Source of the DNA: Knoxdaviesia capensis
Taxonomy: Eukaryota; Ascomycota; Sordariomycetes; Microascales; Gondwanamycetaceae
NCBI GenBank assembly: GCA_001510575.1
Contig: LNGK01000003.1
Span: 859,755 to 923,754 of the forward strand
Length of the DNA: 64,000 nt
Direction: 5' to 3'
Shown in pieces: positions 53,911 through 64,000 of the stretch. The notes under the pieces were generated by a model. The model had not been told where the DNA came from. It made no database searches and saw nothing but the letters and a program-made list of their open reading frames with translations. Position numbers and translations under genes: made by a program. Positions within the stretch are counted from its first letter, which is position 1, and every line of letters begins with the position of its first letter.

Positions 53911-55609
53911 ATGTACGCTGTCCTCACCTCCGTGGCCTTCGCGGCCCTCGCTGCCGCCCAGCAGGTCGGCACCTTGCAGGCCGAGACGCACCCGCGCATT
54001 TCGTGGCAGCGCTGCACCGGCAAGGGCGGCACCGGCTGCACCACCATCAACGCCGAGGTGGTGATCGACGCCAACTGGCGCTGGCTGCACGATGTCGGCG
54101 GCTACCAGAACTGCTTCGACGGCGCCGAGTGGACCGGCATCTGCTCGTCGGCCACCGACTGTTCCGCGAAGTGCGCCCTCGAGGGCGCCACCTACGGCAC
54201 CACGTACGGCGCCAGCACCAGCGGCAACGCGCTGACCCTCAAGTTCGTGACCGAGCACCAGTACGGCCGCAACATTGGCTCGCGCTTCTACCTGATGGCC
54301 AGCCCCGACCGCTACCAGATGTTCACCCTCATGGACCACGAGTTCGCCTTCGACGTCGATCTGTCGACTGTTGAGTGCGGCCTCAATAGCGCGCTGTACT
54401 TCGTCGCTATGGAGGAGGATGGTGGCAAGGCGAGCTACCCGACGAACAAGGCCGGTGCCAAGTACGGCACCGGATACTGCGACGCCCAGTGCGCCCGCGA
54501 TCTGAAGTTCATTGGCGGAAAGGTGCCTCCCCTCGATGGTCCATGTCCTCGACACCGTTGTCTGGTCACTAACCCCTTCTCTCTAGGCCAACGTTGAGGG
54601 CTGGAAAGCCTCGCCCAACGACCCCAACGCCGGTGTCGGCGGCATGGGAGCTTGCTGCGCCGAGATTGACGTCTGGTAAGTCGTGTCCACCTCCACAGCA
54701 GTGCTGAGAGACACCACTCTAACATGCCACACAGGGAATCCAACGCCCACGCCTTCGCGCTGACCCCCCACGCGTGCAAGAACAACGACTACCACATCTG
54801 CCAGAACGGCGACTGCGGCGGCACCTTCTCGGACGACCGCTTCGCCGGCGGCTGCGACGCCAACGGCTGCGACTACAACCCGTACCGCATGGGCAACACC
54901 AACTTCTACGGCAAGGGCAAGAGAGTTAATACCTCGCGCAAGTTCACGTACGTTCTCATTTCTTTTCTTTTTTCTTTTTGTTTTGTGTTTACTCCCTGCC
55001 CACGCTTTCCCCCCCCCCCTTCCTCCCCTTCTCTTCTTGGCCCAGCAGTCTCTAACTCTGCCGAAATCCAGCGTCGTCACATCCTTCAAAGCCAACCGCA
55101 TGTCGCAGTACTTCATCCAAGACGGCGTGAAGATCACCGTCCCGCCGCCGACGTGGCCGGGCTTCCCCGCCAGCCCGGACATTACGCCCGAGTTTTGCTC
55201 GGCGCAGCCGAAGGTGTTCGTCGACCGCGACCGCTTCGGCGAGGTCGGCGGCTACACGCAGCTCAACGCCGCGCTGCGCATCCCCATGGTGCTCGTCATG
55301 TCCATCTGGAACGACCACCACTCCAACATGCTGTGGCTCGACTCGACCTATCCTCCGGAGAAGGCCGGCCAGCCTGGCAGCGCGCGCGGACCGTGCTCGC
55401 CGGACTCGGGTGAGCCGTCGCAGGTGGAGCGCGACTTTCCTAATGCGTATGTTGTCCCCCCCTCTTGCCTCTTTTCTCAGGTGTTTCTATCTGTGTCTGC
55501 GTTTCCGCGCCGTGTTGCTAACCTCGAATGCTGTGTCTTGTGGTGCTCGGAATGCAGCAAGGTCATCTGGTCCAACATCCGCTACGGGCCCATCGGCTCG
55601 ACCCACTAA
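53911..55609 (+). CDS. GH7 cellobiohydrolase-type cellulase, no CBM
   Basis: Exons 53911-54522, 54587-54675, 54735-54947, 55072-55446 and 55558-55609 join to 446 residues. A signal peptide (1-16) precedes QQVGTLQAETHP, the classic mature N-terminus. GH7 wording runs through VVIDANWRWLHD and AKYGTGYCDAQCARDLKFIGG to the catalytic CCAEIDVWE, with nucleophile E230, D232 and acid/base E235. CDYNPYRMGN and MSIWNDHHSNMLWLDSTYP follow. The last matches the family's VMSLWDDHYANMLWLDS block. It should release cellobiose from cellulose chain ends, although the subtype (cellobiohydrolase or endoglucanase) depends on tunnel loops I cannot model. The protein stops after the catalytic core without linker or CBM1. 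An intron falls within W234, between the catalytic residues. Confidence 0.95.
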
Positions 55610-57040
55610 GCGGCCACTTTCGACAGTGTGCCCGCTCGGCGCGTGGATGAGGAGGTACTGGAGCAGGTACTGGAGGAGGAAAACAACGGCGGAGAAGGAG
55701 TGTTTCGGGCGGGGGAGAAGAATACGCAAAAAAGAAAAAATGGGTGAACTCACTTTTCAAAATCCTAGCTCACGATATACATCTTTCTGTTATCGAGGTT
55801 CGTAACACTTCCAAGACCCTAACATTTTGTTCTAAGTGCTTGAGGGACGGAGAGAAATAAGCTTACTGGGGAGAAGGATACAGACCAACTGAGCTAGCTA
55901 GATAGATAAACGACGTGAGTTTAGTATATAGCTAAAATGGACCGGGCTGCAAAAATGCCAATTATCCAGGAAACCAGCCATGTGACAGACACTCCGAATA
56001 AAGCGTCCACGCTTCCATATCTACCAGCCAAATAAGCATACATGCAATCAATGTCCTCATGATAACCCTAACCGCCCTGACAGCACCTACTGCGGCAGCG
56101 GACCACATACAGCGACCGACTACGTTGCGGCTGGGTGAGCATGTTTACATTCTGCATTGTGACGTAGTGGTCTATCTAGTGGTCGCCACACCTACATCCA
56201 CACGCTTCCCCTCTCACATTTCTCACATGGCATCACACATAACACTCACGCATCGCATAGGTTTTTTTTAACTGCCCGTCGCGTCTCGGGTCTATTTTTT
56301 ATAAGTGGACTCGCAATCCAAGCTATTTTTCTATCTAAACGCAACACCCCAAAAACACGAAGAACACGCAACTGTAGAGCCCGCAGCCGTAGAGGCCGAC
56401 TCTGCCCGCCGACCCGCGTCTTCCGCCGGGTGGTCCGAGCCACCGCCGCCGCCGCCGCTGCCGCCGCGAGTACGAGCAGCGACGGCGGCGAGCTACCCCG
56501 GCGCAGCGATGGAGAGAGCGCGGGGGCACGTGGGCAGCAATCGTCGTCGAAGGAAGTAAAGGAACTAGTCGTAGTAGTCGATGACGGAGTAGTAGGAGTA
56601 GTAGTGGAGAAAGGAACGGAAGAAGAAGAAGAAGAAGGAAAAGAAAAAGAAGACGAAGACGTCAAAGTTGTGGTAGTAGTAGTAGTCGTTTTTGTAAGAG
56701 GGGTATCCAAAACACAAGCCCCGGCGTCCGTGGAGCGCCGGGACACCTCTTCCCCGGCCGCCGCGGACCGGGGACCACACGAAGCACAAGCACAAGCAAA
56801 AGCAAAACGAGCAGTCAGCCGTCTGAGGGCCAACACCGCCCTACACGCACCATGGCGCGCAGTCCAGCACACCGAGACACCAGATACACACACAACAGCC
56901 CCAGCAACAACAGCATCAGTAACATCATCAGCAGCAGTACCAGCAGCAGCAGCAACAACACCAACACCAACAAGAAGAGCAAGCAGCATGAAAATCACCG
57001 CGCCTTCACCATCCGCCCGGGGTCTCCAGCCCCGCCCCAG
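55610..57040. other. Convergent region with triplet-repeat-rich DNA
   Basis: 3' flanks of the GH7 and ENA-type genes. From about 56560 to 56960 it is rich in GTA, GAA and CAG/CAA triplets. A minus-strand frame of 250 codons (56246-56998) crosses this and is treated separately. Confidence 0.5.
56246..56998 (-). CDS. Doubtful Ser/Thr-rich open frame
   Basis: A 250-codon frame begins with a hydrophobic, signal-like stretch (MIFMLLALLVGVGVVAAAA) and then runs through Thr and Ser homopolymer stretches encoded by triplet repeats, then Ala and Arg-rich sequence. No domain is seen. Long frames arise easily across triplet repeats, so coding status is doubtful. It lies 3' of the ENA-type gene on the same strand. 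Confidence 0.2.
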   Translation of the reverse strand: MIFMLLALLVGVGVVAAAAGTAADDVTDAVVAGAVVCVSGVSVCWTARHGACRAVLALRRLTARFAFACACASCGPRSAAAGEEVSRRSTDAGACVLDTPLTKTTTTTTTTLTSSSSFSFPSSSSSSVPFSTTTPTTPSSTTTTSSFTSFDDDCCPRAPALSPSLRRGSSPPSLLVLAAAAAAAAVARTTRRKTRVGGQSRPLRLRALQLRVLRVFGVLRLDRKIAWIASPLIKNRPETRRAVKKNLCDA

Positions 57041-60000
57041 TCATTGAGAGACCTGGGCAGTGGAAGCAGCGGCGGGTTTGGCCTCCTTCTCGTTGCCGGT
57101 GGTGGCGTCCTTCTCGCTGCCGGTGGAGGGCGAAGTGCTCAGGTCGACCAGGAAGTCGCCGAACACGCGCTGCTCGATATCCATTTCCTTCCAGGTGATG
57201 CCCTGGCGGCGGCGGGCCATGCGGCGCAGGAACACGCGCTTGCCGAACTTCCACGCCTCAACACCGGCAAAGAACAGCGCCGAGGCAATGAACACAATGC
57301 CCCACTCCCAGCTGATGCCCTTGTGCTTGAACACGGTCTTGTTGATGACGGGGATGTACAGCAGCGGGAACAGGGTGATGAATCCCGCCATGATGGCCCA
57401 GAACAGGAACTGGTTGCGCCAGACATCAGACATCCACTGGGTGAAGTAGCGCTTGGAGCCAGGCTGCATGCGGAAGAATGAGCGGCGCATATCCACCATC
57501 TCCCAGGCAAGGAACAGAGCGAACCACGTCAGGCAGGCAAAGGTGGTAGCACGGGCACGGAACACAACGTCGCAGGAGTCGTTGTATTTGTCGTTGCAGC
57601 CCTCTCCGAGCTGGCCGCCACCCCAGCGGTACACAACAAGGACGAAGCTGCACAGGCAAAGCGCGGCAATCCACAGGCCGTAGACAACCATGTCGATGAG
57701 GAACTCCAGAGTGAAGATGCCGGTCTTGAGCGACTGGGGCGGGCGGGACAGAATATCGGGGACGGCCCGCTCAAATCCAAGACCCATGTCGGGCATACCG
57801 GAAGTGGCCATGATAATCCACACAATTTCCACGGGGGCGAGAGGGAACACCGAGAGGCCGGTGGCATCCTTGAAGGCAAGACCAACAAGCAGGGTTCCGG
57901 CCTGGGCAATGTTCTCGGCAAGCACGTGGAGCACGAACTTCTGGATGTTGTCGAAGATACGGCGACCCTCCTCAATGGCGGCGACGATGGAGGCAAAGTT
58001 GTCATCCATAAGCACGATATCCGAGGCATCCTTGGCGACATCAGATCCGGCCTGGCCCATGGCAATACCGACATCGGAGCGGCGCAGCGACGGGGAGTCG
58101 TTGACACCGTCACCGGTCATGGCGCAGAACTTGCCACGACGATGCAGAGCCTCAATCATGCGCACCTTGGTGGAAGGAGCGCAACGGGCAATAACCAGGG
58201 GAAGCACGGGCAGGCCGTCGACCTCGTCGTCGCTGAGGGCGTCGAACTGCGCAGCAGTCATGACCATGACGTCGGCAACGTCGCGGGCAACACGGTCCAT
58301 GCGCGACGGCAGGATGCCGACGTCGATGGCAATGGCCTTGGCAGTCTCGGGGTGGTCACCGGTAAGCATGTGCACGGAGATACCGGCCTCGTGGCACTTG
58401 CGCACAGCGGGGGCCGACTCGGGACGCGGGGGGTCGTACAGGCCAATCAGGCCGCGGAAGACCAGCTCAGACTCGACAGCGGTACGGTCAACCTCGTCAC
58501 CCTTCTGCATCTGTCCAGGGAAGGGCTTGGAGGCCAGGGCGAGGACACGGAGACCCATGCTGGCCAGAGACTCCATGTTCTTGAGGATCTGGGCCTGGAA
58601 GTCATCGGTGATCGGGGTGACGGAGCCGGAGGGGTTGGTGTCATCGGCAATGTAGGTGGTGCAAGCGCCAATGACGCGCTCGACGGCGCCCTTGGTGAAG
58701 GCAAACAGGCTGTTGGTGGTGTTGTCGCGGGCAATGACCGACATGCGCTTGACATCGGAGTCGAACGGCAGCTCAGCAACCTCGGACCACTCGGGCTTGT
58801 CGCCGCGCATGAAGCGAAGACGGTTGAAGTCGAAGCGGGAAGCAAACACCTGGATGGCAATCTCGGTGGGGTCTCCATGGGCGTGCCACACATCCTCCTT
58901 CTTGACGATGGTGGCCAGGTTGGCAAGCGAGGCGACGCGGAGGAAGTCCACAAAGGTTCCGCCGGTAGACTTGGACACCAGGTCGGCGTTCTCGAACACG
59001 GGGCCGCCGTTCTCAGGACCGGCCTTGAAGTTGATCTCGCTGGGCTGCTTGGTGGTGAAGCGCACCTGGCCCTGGGTGGGGTCAAAGGGCGAGCTGGTCA
59101 CGTCGACGGTGTAGGTTCCCATGCCGGGGATCCAGGCGCCACGGGCAACCATCTTGCCCTGGGTCAGGGTTCCGGTCTTATCGGAGCAGATGTCGGTGAC
59201 AGCACCGAGAGCCTCGAGCGACTTGAGGTTGCGGACAATGACGTTGCGCTGAACCATGCTCTTGGTTCCGGCAGCCATGGTGATGGTCAGGACGACAACC
59301 AGACTGGCGGGAATCATGGACAGACCGGTGGCGATGGCGTAGATGATGACCTCCTGGCGCGAGTCGAACTTGTTGGCACCCAGCACAATGATGGCGCAGA
59401 TGACGGCGATGAAGAAGAGCAGGATTGCCAAGCGCGACAGCTTGCGCTGAAGAGGAGTGCCAACGTTGACACCGAGGAAGCGACCAACGGCATCGGTGGT
59501 GGACAGGGTATAGGCCTCGAGGTAGCGGTACGGGTGGGCAGTACCGTCCTCGCGGCGCTTGACGGGGCGGACACGGGAGTCCTTCTTGCGCAGAGCCGAG
59601 GCAATGGCACCGATTTCGGTGAACACTCCGGTGGCAAAGACCATACCGGTGGCACGGCCCTTGGTGACGGTCGACGAGCTGTAGGCAACGTTGAGGCGGT
59701 CTCCGGGGCCGGTGAGGTCGGGGAGGACAAGGTTCTCGTCCTTGCGGACGGGAAGGGACTCTCCGGTAAGCAGGGCCTCGTCGGTTTCGAAGTTGACGGC
59801 CTCGATAATGCTGCGCACGAGCAAGGAGTACTGTTAGGACATGTATATTCACGTGAAAAAAGTTCAAGACAAGATTGTCCCACTTACCGGATATCGGCAG
59901 GGATGGTATCACCCATCTTGACCTCAACAAGATCACCGGGCACAACCTCGCCGGAAGGCACAACAACGGCATCGCCGTTGCGGATAACAGTAGCAGTGGG

Positions 60001-60405
60001 GGACGAAAGCGAACGGAGCGAATCCATGGTCTTCTCGGCAGAGTATTCCTGGAAGAAACCAACGACAACGTTCAAGAGAATGACAAAGGTAACGACGCCG
60101 GCCTCAATGTACGACTTGATACCGTAGGACACAGCCATGGCCAGAATCAGCACCAGAGTCATGGCGTTGGCGATCTGGGCAATGACGATGCGGATGGGCT
60201 TCACGCCCTCGGCATCGCCCAGATCGTTGGGGCCGTATTCGGTGACACGGTTCTTGGCATCGTCGGGAGTCAGTCCGGTGATGGTGTTGGACTTGAGCTC
60301 CGACGCGACCTGTTCGTAGGAAAGAGCGTGGGCCGGGTGGGACATCGGCTTGTTGGACTGTCCGGAGACATGCTCCGGACCCGGGCCGGGAGCCTGCTTA
60401 GCCAT
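57041..60405 (-). CDS. ena1: ENA-type P-type Na+/K+-ATPase (subfamily IID)
   Basis: Exons 60405-59888 and 59810-57041 join to 1095 residues. The cation-ATPase N-terminal domain (LTPDDAKNRVTEYGPNDL) precedes helices 1-2. The actuator domain carries LLTGES (about 186-191), helix 4 reads IPASLVVVLTITMA, and the phosphorylation site is CSDKTGTLT with D383. The nucleotide domain and the hinge TGDGVNDSPSL follow, with six C-terminal helices and a short Glu/Lys/Ala tail. IPASL and overall layout match fungal ENA pumps, which expel Na+ or K+ across the plasma membrane at high salt or high pH. The acceptor of exon 2 was set by frame at GCGCAG (59811), because the nearer AACAG would shift the frame. 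The 5' flank is A/G-rich with a TA microsatellite. Confidence 0.93.
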
Positions 60406-60657
60406 GGCCAAAATGGAAGCTTACGGCGCGATGGCAGGAGCGAGCGGCGGAAGGGAGAGTGATAAGGAAATGAGAGAGGGAGAGAGGGAGAGAAGAGAGG
60501 AGGGGAGAGGAGAGAGAGAGGGGGGAGGATAATGGCTGGGACAAGCCCTGTGAAGAAACAAAAGCAAGAAGAGGGGGGGAAAGAAACGAAGAAAGATAGA
60601 TGACCACAACAACACAGCAAAAAGATGTTGGAGGGGAGGAATGGAGATGGCGGACAC

Positions 60658-60678
60658 AGATATATATATATATATATA
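60658..60678. repeat. TA microsatellite in ENA-type gene 5' flank
   Basis: About ten TA units lie roughly 255 bases upstream of the ENA-type start codon. They could double as a degenerate TATA region. Confidence 0.85.
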
Positions 60679-63194
60679 GATTATCTAGATATATAAGAGA
60701 TATGCGAAAGCTATATAGATATACCAAGACCGAGAGGAGACTGGGCGTATATGGAGAGAAAAAGCGAAAGAAAAAAAAGAAGGGAAGGTTTAAGAAGAGC
60801 TCACGGGCGGAGGAAAAGTTGGTGTTTGTCGAATAAGTACGTACGTGTAGTAAGCCAATGCGAAAAAAATCGAAAGTGGGAAGGAAGAGCCCAAAAGCGT
60901 AGAGCAAGAGCGGTGCGATAAGATAAGAATGAGAAAATCGCCAAGATGCAGTTCCCCCCACCGGTGGTTCTTGGCGTTTTGTGTTGATTTTCTATTTTCT
61001 TTTCTTGGTCGCCTCGGTTTTTATTTTATTATTTTATTTTTTTCCACGAACACCCCTCCCCTCCCTCCTTCGGTCGTATCTAGCACTTAACGGCGAGCCC
61101 GGACCACGCAAGGAAGAGAGAGAGAGACTGAGAGAGTGAAGAAAGAAGAAAAGAGGAAAATCGGGGCGGTCAGACTCTTTTGGGAGGGGGGAAAGAGGGA
61201 GGGGCCTCCTTCCCGGCCTGTATCTGACTCGCTCTTTCCTCTCTTCTTGCTATTATTACTTCTTCTAGCCAGTACTGTCCTTCCTTCCTGCCTGGGGTGG
61301 GCGTTTTCTGAGGATTTGTCGGAGGAAGGAAGCGAGCGCGGGGCCATTAGTGTGTAGGCATTGGGCGGGTTGTTGCGGTACAATCGCGGCCGGAGGTACC
61401 TGGGTACCTTTTTTCTGTCTTTTTTTCTTCTTCTTTTTGCCCCCGTTCTTGAAGTTGCTTGTTTTTGGTGTGAAGCACGCAAAAGTCGCCCCGGCAGCAT
61501 GCCGAGTTGGCTGAGTACAGGCACAATTGGGGCATCTCCGGGGCCGGCGACGGTACGCGACGCTGTCGCCGCCGGCACTTCGGCCAATTGAGCCTCGCGT
61601 CCCGGGCAGTTCGCCTGCGGTTGTTGGTGGTTGGTTTTGGTGGGCGGCTGTATTTTGCGGCGCTGGTGATTACGTGTGGTGTTAGGGTTAGGGGTTGGGC
61701 GGGGGTGAGTGCCGGTTTGGTGGCAGCGCCGATGGAATGAACATCGCCATCTTTGGAGATCTGCTGGAATGGGCGGTGGCGTGGAATGCAGTGTTTGTTG
61801 AGCTTGTTTCGCCCTGCACCGCAAACCGCCCATTCAAGAATGGGCGATAGACATGACAGATCCGGGAGATGCGCCCAAGCCGCCAGCTCCCTGGTTCCGG
61901 CGTCGGAGGACGGGAGGACGAGTATTTCTTCCAGCTGCGCCATCTGTGTGGACGCCGGACGTGTCAATGGCGAGCACTTTCTGACACGGCGTGCCTGACC
62001 CTTTTTGCACGGCCGACTCACTCGCGTGCTCTCCTTTAGGGGTGGCTCTGTTTGGACCGCCAAAAATAGCTCGCTGGCACACGCACACACACACGCTCTC
62101 ACACACACTGGCTTGAAACATCCACGGGAGAGGAACAGGGCCGCTGGCCTCCCTGTCCTGCCTACCGTGCTCTTTTCCCGAGCAACGCTGGACCGGCCTC
62201 AATCAGCCCGATCACAAACCGCTCGGGGGGGCGTGGACGGAGTACGCCAAAAGAGAAAAAAAAAAGAAAAAAAAAAAAAACCACACAGATAATTCTCTCT
62301 CACCGCGGGTTCACTTGCGTTGCAGTGCCAAGACACGCCCGCCAGCCAACGAGGAACACAGTCGCAGACCAGAAACCCCGAACGGGGGAGGGGAGGGGCA
62401 GGTGGAGGCGGGCTGCTCCACTGAAGCTCTGTTGCTGCGCGATATCGCCCTCAGCCTCCAGGGTCTTTGCGGTCTTGTCTGGCTCACCGCCCTCGCCCGG
62501 GCTGCGGCAATGGACTGCTTCACCGGATGTTCAGAGCGGTCGAACGGGGGGAGGGGACATGGAGAAGAGAGGCCGGGTACGAGGCAGATACGGAGGAGCA
62601 GATCGCAGTTTTTGGGAGAGATAGAGACCAGTTCCCCCAGAGGTCGGGATTTACAGTACATAGCTCAGACATACAGTACAGTACATATGGAAGGGCGGCT
62701 TCGACCTTGACATCGTTCTCTCGTCATCGCGGCCACGGCCACGGGCTCTTGTCCCAGCCTGCAAGGTGAGCGGTCTCTGCACGATCAGTGCGGAGCAGAG
62801 CAGCAGGATCACACAAGGTGATATCCGGAACCCTGTCCTGGCCCAGATCTCGCGCGCAGGGCCTGGTTAGTGTTAAGTTCGCTAAACTCAATAGTGATCA
62901 AGCTTACTGCCTAGCGGTTCCTCTGGCCCTGCGCCGGGGCCGAACTCTACTGTCCTCTGTTTTCTGTGCCGGCTTCTAGCTCTCACCGTGCTGGAATGGA
63001 GATCACTGATTTGTTCTGCGATCCCGAGATCATCGGCTCTGGAAAATATAAAGTAGAAAATAAAAAAAGGCCCGGCCGTGACGAATCACTCCATCGCTGT
63101 CAGGCCACACCTCCTCCTCTTCTCTACGACACGAAGACACACTCTTGACGACATGTGATCCAGGCCAATGTGGAATTATGAATTCTTTTCGGTT

Positions 63195-63215
63195 CGTGTG
63201 TGTGTGTGTGTGTGT
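63195..63215. repeat. GT microsatellite
   Basis: About ten GT units in the gene-free right end. Confidence 0.9.
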
Positions 63216-64000
63216 CGCTTCTGGGGGCCGCCATCACCCCTCCATCCCAGGTTTATTGCCCCAAGATAAGCCAAGGTCTCAGCAACAAACCCCCGTGCAG
63301 CCAAAGCAGAGATTGTGAAGCACCCTAGACAATAGTGTAGCACATCCATGGGAATGTGCAAGCGAACTCAGATATTACATGGGGGAGCAACCCCTCCCTC
63401 GCCCTCTCTGTCTCTCTGCGTGGAATTGGTGATAAAAATCCTGCCTGCAAAATCTTCCGAATCCGCGGAGTCCCAATTGGCTGGAGGGGGTGTTCTTCTG
63501 GAGATCTCGTTACATACAGTATATATATATATATCTTTGTCTTCTTGCTTTCCATTTTTCTTCCTCCAGAAAGAAGTGATGGACAGGCCGTGGGGGGGAT
63601 AAAAATCTTACTCTCGGACTATCGCGAGAGACAGAGCGAGAAAAACGAAGCCAAAACAAAACCCAAAAATCCCGCCGCTGCCAAGACACCATTCCAAATA
63701 AAGACAAAAAGGCGTGTGGACGATAGAGAGCGAGAAGAAGAAACCTGCTCGGCGGAGAAAGTGACTACGAGCACAGAGTGGCGTGTGCCCGCCCCGGATC
63801 GAGAGATCCTTGGTGATACTCTCTCTTCTGCTTTCCTCACACATGCACCCTTTTCTTTCTTTCTCTCTCTCTCTCTCGCTCGTTCTTCTCCCATGTTTGT
63901 TTGCCCCAAAGCCGCCCGTGTGGTCTTGGCAATGCCCCATCGATACCGGTCTGGAACTTCTCGCTCTCTCTTCACCCCCCCCCTCTTCCCGGTCCTTTCA

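Larger units (their letters stand above)
60406..64000. other. ENA-type gene upstream region and gene-free end
   Basis: 3.6 kb with no supported gene. A G/A-rich tract (minus-strand C/T leader) lies at about 60450-60610, a TA microsatellite at 60658-60678, a TTAGGG pair near 61683 and a GT microsatellite at 63195-63215. Open frames here are low-complexity or overlap each other. The end may be promoter of a gene beyond the window. Confidence 0.5.

Noticed and set aside
59811..59833. AACAG acceptor at 59831 for the ENA-type intron
   Set aside because: It would put exon 2 out of frame with exon 1. The next AG, GCGCAG ending at 59811, restores frame and the conserved IIEAVNFETDEALLTGES sequence.
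57926..60127. 733-codon open frame on the plus strand
   Set aside because: It lies antisense to the ENA-type ATPase, crosses its intron, and has a Gly/Val/Asp/Leu-rich composition expected from the complement of GC-biased codons. No domain is seen.

Overview
The window is nuclear DNA of a filamentous ascomycete (Pezizomycotina). Genes are GC-rich and broken by short GT-AG introns with CTRAC-type branch points. The gene set includes a GH7 cellulase, a CBM1 protein, a Zn2Cys6-type regulator, a lipase-NACHT STAND protein and an ENA-type sodium pump. Short TTAGGG-type motifs and several AT-rich islands are present. A Sordariomycete is my guess for the class, but nothing here fixes the genus. Exon coordinates below were read by hand from splice signals and checked for frame closure.

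Layout. 1-9 kb: PRPP synthetase, an orphan CBM1 secreted protein and a small Mrx7-like mitochondrial protein. 10-18 kb: a lipase-NACHT protein, a fungal_trans regulator with half a zinc cluster, and a DUF1772 membrane protein. 18-28 kb: an AMSH/Sst2 deubiquitinase and VPS4, both of the ESCRT pathway. Between them lies an AT-rich accessory island with a hendecad-repeat coiled-coil protein carrying a C-terminal membrane segment and a protein kinase, followed by prefoldin subunit 6. 28-36 kb: NOP56, a GH18 chitinase, and ubiquitin-eS31 (S27a) facing eS26 across a shared promoter. 36-43 kb: an SDR oxidoreductase, a decayed siderophore-transporter fragment, a small cysteine-containing secreted protein, a RIP-like AT-rich block and a tandem satellite built on a GCGAATTAT core. 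44-64 kb: a four-helix MARVEL-like protein with a 1.2 kb intron, a GPI-anchored-type secreted protein, a GH7 cellobiohydrolase-type enzyme with tandem CreA-type promoter sites, and an ENA-type P-ATPase. Long gene-poor, microsatellite-rich stretches separate these genes.

Most genes are conserved housekeeping or carbohydrate-active genes. The most unusual parts are the 20-25 kb island, the 40-42 kb AT-rich/satellite block with its neighbouring secreted protein and pseudogene, the regulator with half a zinc cluster, and the lipase-NACHT protein with an altered N-terminal motif. I found no CRISPR array, complete transposon, rRNA or convincing tRNA.
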